Source: Eubacteriales Family XIII. Incertae Sedis bacterium (GTDB lineage Bacteria > Bacillota > Clostridia > Peptostreptococcales > Anaerovoracaceae). From it: DNA of 7,409 bases. The notes below the pieces were generated by a model that was not told the origin of the DNA, made no database searches, and was given only the letters and a program-made list of their open reading frames with translations. Below are positions 5,688-7,409 of the stretch, one piece after another. Within the stretch, counting starts at the first letter, position 1; the number at the start of each line of letters is the position of its first letter. The stretch lies in the NCBI GenBank assembly GCA_031278255.1, contig JAITKU010000022.1, forward strand, positions 1 to 7,409. The letters are read 5' to 3'. Position numbers and translations under genes: made by a program.

Positions 5688-6670
5688 AGATCACAAGCTT
5701 CCTCCGGGGCAAACTCCTTTTCATCGCGCTCTGCTTCTTCATATCGGCTTTCGGCGCCCTGCTTCTCTACACAATGCAAGCCAATCTCCGTTTCGCCCTC
5801 TTCGTCCCCGGCTTCCTGTTCGGCGGGAGCGTCTTGGCTCTGTTGCCGGAATATCTCGCGAAAAACCGATATTACCGGGAACTGCGGAACGCGGCGGAGC
5901 GACTCGACAAAAAACATCTCCTGAGCGAGATCGTTTCGGCGCCGGAGTTTTATGAGGGCGAAATCCTGTACGACGCGCTGAAAACCGTCGGCAAATCCGC
6001 GAATGACGAGATCGCGAAGCACAGGCTGGTCGCAACCGAATACCGGGAATACATCGAACTGTGGGTGCATGAGATCAAGACGCCGATCGCCGTCGCCAAA
6101 CTGATCTGCGAGAACACGCAAAACGCGGATATGGACGCCGAGATCGACCGGATCGAACGCCTTGTGGAGCAGGCGCTTTTTTACGCGCGCAGCGGCAATG
6201 TGGAAAACGATTATCTGATTCGCAGAATCGATCTGCGCGAACTTCTGAACGATACGCTGAAGAACGGCGCCAAATACCTGATCGGGCGCAAGATACGCAT
6301 CCGCACGGAAAACCTTTCGCATACGGTGTTCACCGACCCCAAATGGCTGTCTTTCATCCTGTGGCAATTGATAGACAATTCCGTGAAATACGGCTGCCGG
6401 AACATTGAATTTTCCGGGGTTCAAAACGCCCGCAGCGTTTCGCTCTTCATCCGGGACGACGGCGTAGGCATATCGGAAAAGGATATCGGCCGGGTGTTCG
6501 ACAAGGGCTTCACCGGCGAGAACGGGCGGCGCTTCGGGCGCTCGACGGGTCTCGGTCTCTATCTGTGCAAGAAACTGTGCGCGAAGCTCGGCCTTTCCCT
6601 CTCCCTCGAATCCGCGCCCGGGGAGGGCGTCGTCGCGGAGCTTGTGTTTCCGAAGAGTGAGTTTGTGTAG
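5684..6670 (+). CDS. Intramembrane-sensing histidine kinase, BceS-like
   Basis: A 328-residue membrane kinase. Two helices (about 9-30 and 36-56) are joined by an outside loop of only about five residues (MQANL), so there is no extracellular sensor domain, the hallmark of intramembrane-sensing kinases. The dimerisation region carries His129 in WVHEIKTP. The ATPase domain shows the N box LIDNSVKYG (229-237, Asn232), G1 DDGVGI (258-263), an F box at VFDKGF (271-276) and G2 GRSTGLGLYL (285-294). The length and layout match BceS/PsdS-type kinases, which depend on a BceAB-type transporter to detect antimicrobial peptides. No such transporter is in the window. The ATG at 5684 overlaps the regulator's TGA. 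Confidence 0.94.
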   Translation: MKITSFLRGKLLFIALCFFISAFGALLLYTMQANLRFALFVPGFLFGGSVLALLPEYLAKNRYYRELRNAAERLDKKHLLSEIVSAPEFYEGEILYDALKTVGKSANDEIAKHRLVATEYREYIELWVHEIKTPIAVAKLICENTQNADMDAEIDRIERLVEQALFYARSGNVENDYLIRRIDLRELLNDTLKNGAKYLIGRKIRIRTENLSHTVFTDPKWLSFILWQLIDNSVKYGCRNIEFSGVQNARSVSLFIRDDGVGISEKDIGRVFDKGFTGENGRRFGRSTGLGLYLCKKLCAKLGLSLSLESAPGEGVVAELVFPKSEFV

Positions 6671-6724
6671 ACCTCCCCGCTTCCGCGCCGTTTTGCCGAC
6701 CGCGCACGCCCCTCCGTTCCGGTG

Positions 6725-6738
6725 TTACAAAAATGTAA
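6725..6738. promoter_or_regulatory. BceR-type operator (TTACA-N4-TGTAA)
   Basis: TTACA (6725-6729), AAAA, TGTAA (6734-6738) is a perfect 5-4-5 inverted repeat, AT-rich in a GC-rich surround. From memory, the consensus described for BceR-like regulators in Bacillota is T-N-A-C-A, four bases, T-G-T-A-A, which this fits exactly. It lies 55 bases after the kinase stop and 21 bases before the candidate -35 of the next promoter, the usual layout for an activator site. The BlaI/MecI type of box has a two-base spacer and fits less well. Confidence 0.65.
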
Positions 6739-6759
6739 GCTCGGCGCAAGGTATATCTA

Positions 6760-6788
6760 TGGCAAGGCGTTTTCGCGCCGCTTATACT
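6760..6788 (+). promoter_or_regulatory. Candidate regulated promoter for the small membrane protein
   Basis: TATACT (6783-6788) is a good -10 element. The hexamer 17 bases upstream, TGGCAA (6760-6765), is a poor -35, as expected of a promoter needing an activator such as the regulator bound at 6725-6738. The leader of about 125 nt (6795-6919) holds short open frames rich in Arg and Gly but nothing I would call a gene. Confidence 0.45.
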
Positions 6789-6919
6789 GTAGTTGTACCA
6801 AAAGGAAGGTATTGTTTTGAAAAGGGTGCGGGCGACCGTTTCCCTGCGGGCGACGCGGTGTCGAATGGGGCGGTGCCGCGTCGCGGCCGCGCAAACACCA
6901 AGAGGAAAGGAGCGATGGT

Positions 6920-7111
6920 ATGAACACATTGCTTGCGATCGCGCTTCTCGTGTTGGGCGTGGGCTTCGCCTTGCTGGCTTTGTCCGGCATATCGTTCAGA
7001 TTCAGAGCCTTGTGCAACAAACCCGCATGGGGCGGCGTTACCGTGCCCGCCTTGCTTATGGGACTGGCTTTTTTTGCGCCGGGCCTCGTTATGGTATATC
7101 TTTTCTTTTGA
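6920..7111 (+). CDS. Small two-helix membrane protein, unknown function
   Basis: A 63-residue hydrophobic protein that I do not recognise. Helix 1 covers about residues 3-24 (from TLLAIALLVLGVGFALLALSG), a short cytoplasm-like segment with Arg, Cys and Lys (27-34, FRALCNKPAW) follows, and helix 2 covers about 37-62 up to the stop at 7109-7111. AAAGGAG (6905-6911) lies eight bases before the ATG, a good ribosome binding site. The gene stands alone downstream of a BceR-type box and a -10 element, which suggests induction by the neighbouring two-component system. It might be a small accessory or immunity protein of an envelope stress response, or the start of a larger protein cut short. The sequence alone does not decide this. 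Confidence 0.6.
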   Translation: MNTLLAIALLVLGVGFALLALSGISFRFRALCNKPAWGGVTVPALLMGLAFFAPGLVMVYLFF

Positions 7112-7309
7112 CAATTCTTCCGGGGTGCGTGTTTGCATAAAGAGGCTGACCGCGAGCAACAGCATGAGCAGCAATGCCGCGACTATCACAATCCTTTCCC
7201 GCATCGGCGCGCCGAGCGTGTTACCCTGTGCCCGCATTTTGCGACTGTATTTTACATACACGGCAATGTAGGCAATCACTGCGGCGATTATGAACGACGG
7301 CGTCAGTCC
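7112..7309 (-). pseudogene. Remnant of a membrane protein gene on the minus strand
   Basis: Read on the minus strand from 7309 down, 66 codons encode two convincing hydrophobic segments, SFIIAAVIAYIAVYV and IVIVAALLLMLLLAVSLF, joined by a basic loop with YSRKMRAQ, and followed by TRTPEEL. No internal ATG (7237, MRAQ; 7204, MRER) has a ribosome binding site. The frame stays open past 7112, but there it is antisense to the small membrane protein and turns into Arg/Gln/His-rich sequence of shadow type. On the upstream side it meets the 20-bp repeat and then repeat copy C. It therefore looks like a fragment truncated at both ends. I cannot name the family. Confidence 0.4.
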
Positions 7310-7310
7310 C
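7291..7310 (+). repeat. 20-bp exact direct repeat, right copy
   Basis: This is identical to 2989-3008. Here it joins the membrane-protein remnant to a hairpin and repeat copy C. At the left copy the 69-bp repeat lies immediately before the 20-mer on the plus strand; here the related core lies 55 bases after it and inverted. Both copies are therefore close to a repeat but in a different arrangement. Confidence 0.8.
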
Positions 7311-7340
7311 CCGCCTCTACAGGCGGCGGGTTTCAACTTT
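7308..7340 (+). terminator. Possible terminator hairpin
   Basis: CCGCC (7311-7315) pairs with GGCGG (7322-7326) around TCTACA; three further C-G pairs (7308-7310 with 7328-7330) extend the stem past a one-base bulge, followed by TTTCAACTTT. It could end transcription from the small membrane protein gene. The T tract is broken, so the call is weak. It may instead be part of the repeat module at 7291-7409. Confidence 0.35.
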
Positions 7341-7365
7341 CCAAGCTGTCAGTGGCGGGTGCAAC

Positions 7366-7409
7366 GTTCGGCTTCGCCTCACTCCTCCGTTCACCTGCGG
7401 TTCACTTCG
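7366..7409 (-). repeat. Dispersed repeat, copy C (inverted, diverged, cut by window end)
   Basis: The reverse complement of 7366-7409 aligns with the 44 bases of copy A that begin CGAAGTGA at 38 of 44 positions. It includes an unbroken GAACGGAGGA and TGAGGCGAAGCCGAA. It probably continues beyond the window. Unlike copies A and B, the frame encoding GEVSLGRTEE is interrupted here by an early stop (E-V-N-R-R-stop), so the peptide is not conserved in the family. Confidence 0.75.

Noticed and set aside
6793..7140. Arg-rich plus-strand frame of about 115 codons over the small membrane protein
   Set aside because: It overlaps the better-supported gene at 6920-7111, which has a good ribosome binding site and a coherent two-helix product; the Arg-rich frame has neither.
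1..7409. CRISPR arrays, tRNA or rRNA genes
   Set aside because: No regularly spaced repeats, tRNA-like cloverleaf or rRNA sequence was seen on either strand. The three repeat copies are kilobases apart and in mixed orientation.

Overview
The window looks like chromosomal DNA from a GC-rich member of the Bacillota, probably a Clostridia-type Gram-positive. The evidence is an LPXTG sortase anchor, the rplS-rbgA-rnhB gene order also found in Bacillus subtilis, a BceRS-type two-component system, and Shine-Dalgarno sites of the GGAGG class. The species cannot be named from the sequence.

Layout. Bases 2-457 are the 3' end of a sortase-anchored surface protein with a Gly/Asp/Asn-rich linker. A promoter and a leader of about 140 nt with two tandem hairpins precede rplS (739-1086). 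A short spacer, a 69-bp repeat (copy A) and a strong intrinsic terminator separate rplS from rbgA (1350-2255) and rnhB (2271-2957). The last ten RNase HII codons and its stop lie inside a second copy of the repeat (B), which runs directly into a C-terminal fragment of a probable MATE transporter (to 3146). A clear promoter (3300-3328) then drives a compact run of four genes: a GNAT acetyltransferase, a VanZ-RDD fusion membrane protein, an OmpR-family response regulator and a short intramembrane-sensing histidine kinase whose start overlaps the regulator's stop.

Downstream of the kinase lies an inverted repeat, TTACA-N4-TGTAA, of the type recognised by BceR-like regulators. It stands before a -10 element and a 63-codon membrane protein with a good ribosome binding site. 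The expected BceAB-type ABC transporter is absent from the window. The right edge holds a minus-strand remnant of a membrane protein, a hairpin, and an inverted, diverged copy (C) of the repeat.

The genes fall into two themes: ribosome and RNA housekeeping (L19, the 50S assembly GTPase RbgA, RNase HII), and cell-envelope functions (surface protein, VanZ/RDD protein, BceRS-like signalling, small membrane protein). The two points of most interest are the repeat family sitting at gene ends beside gene fragments, and the BceRS-like pair that appears to control a tiny membrane protein rather than an adjacent transporter.
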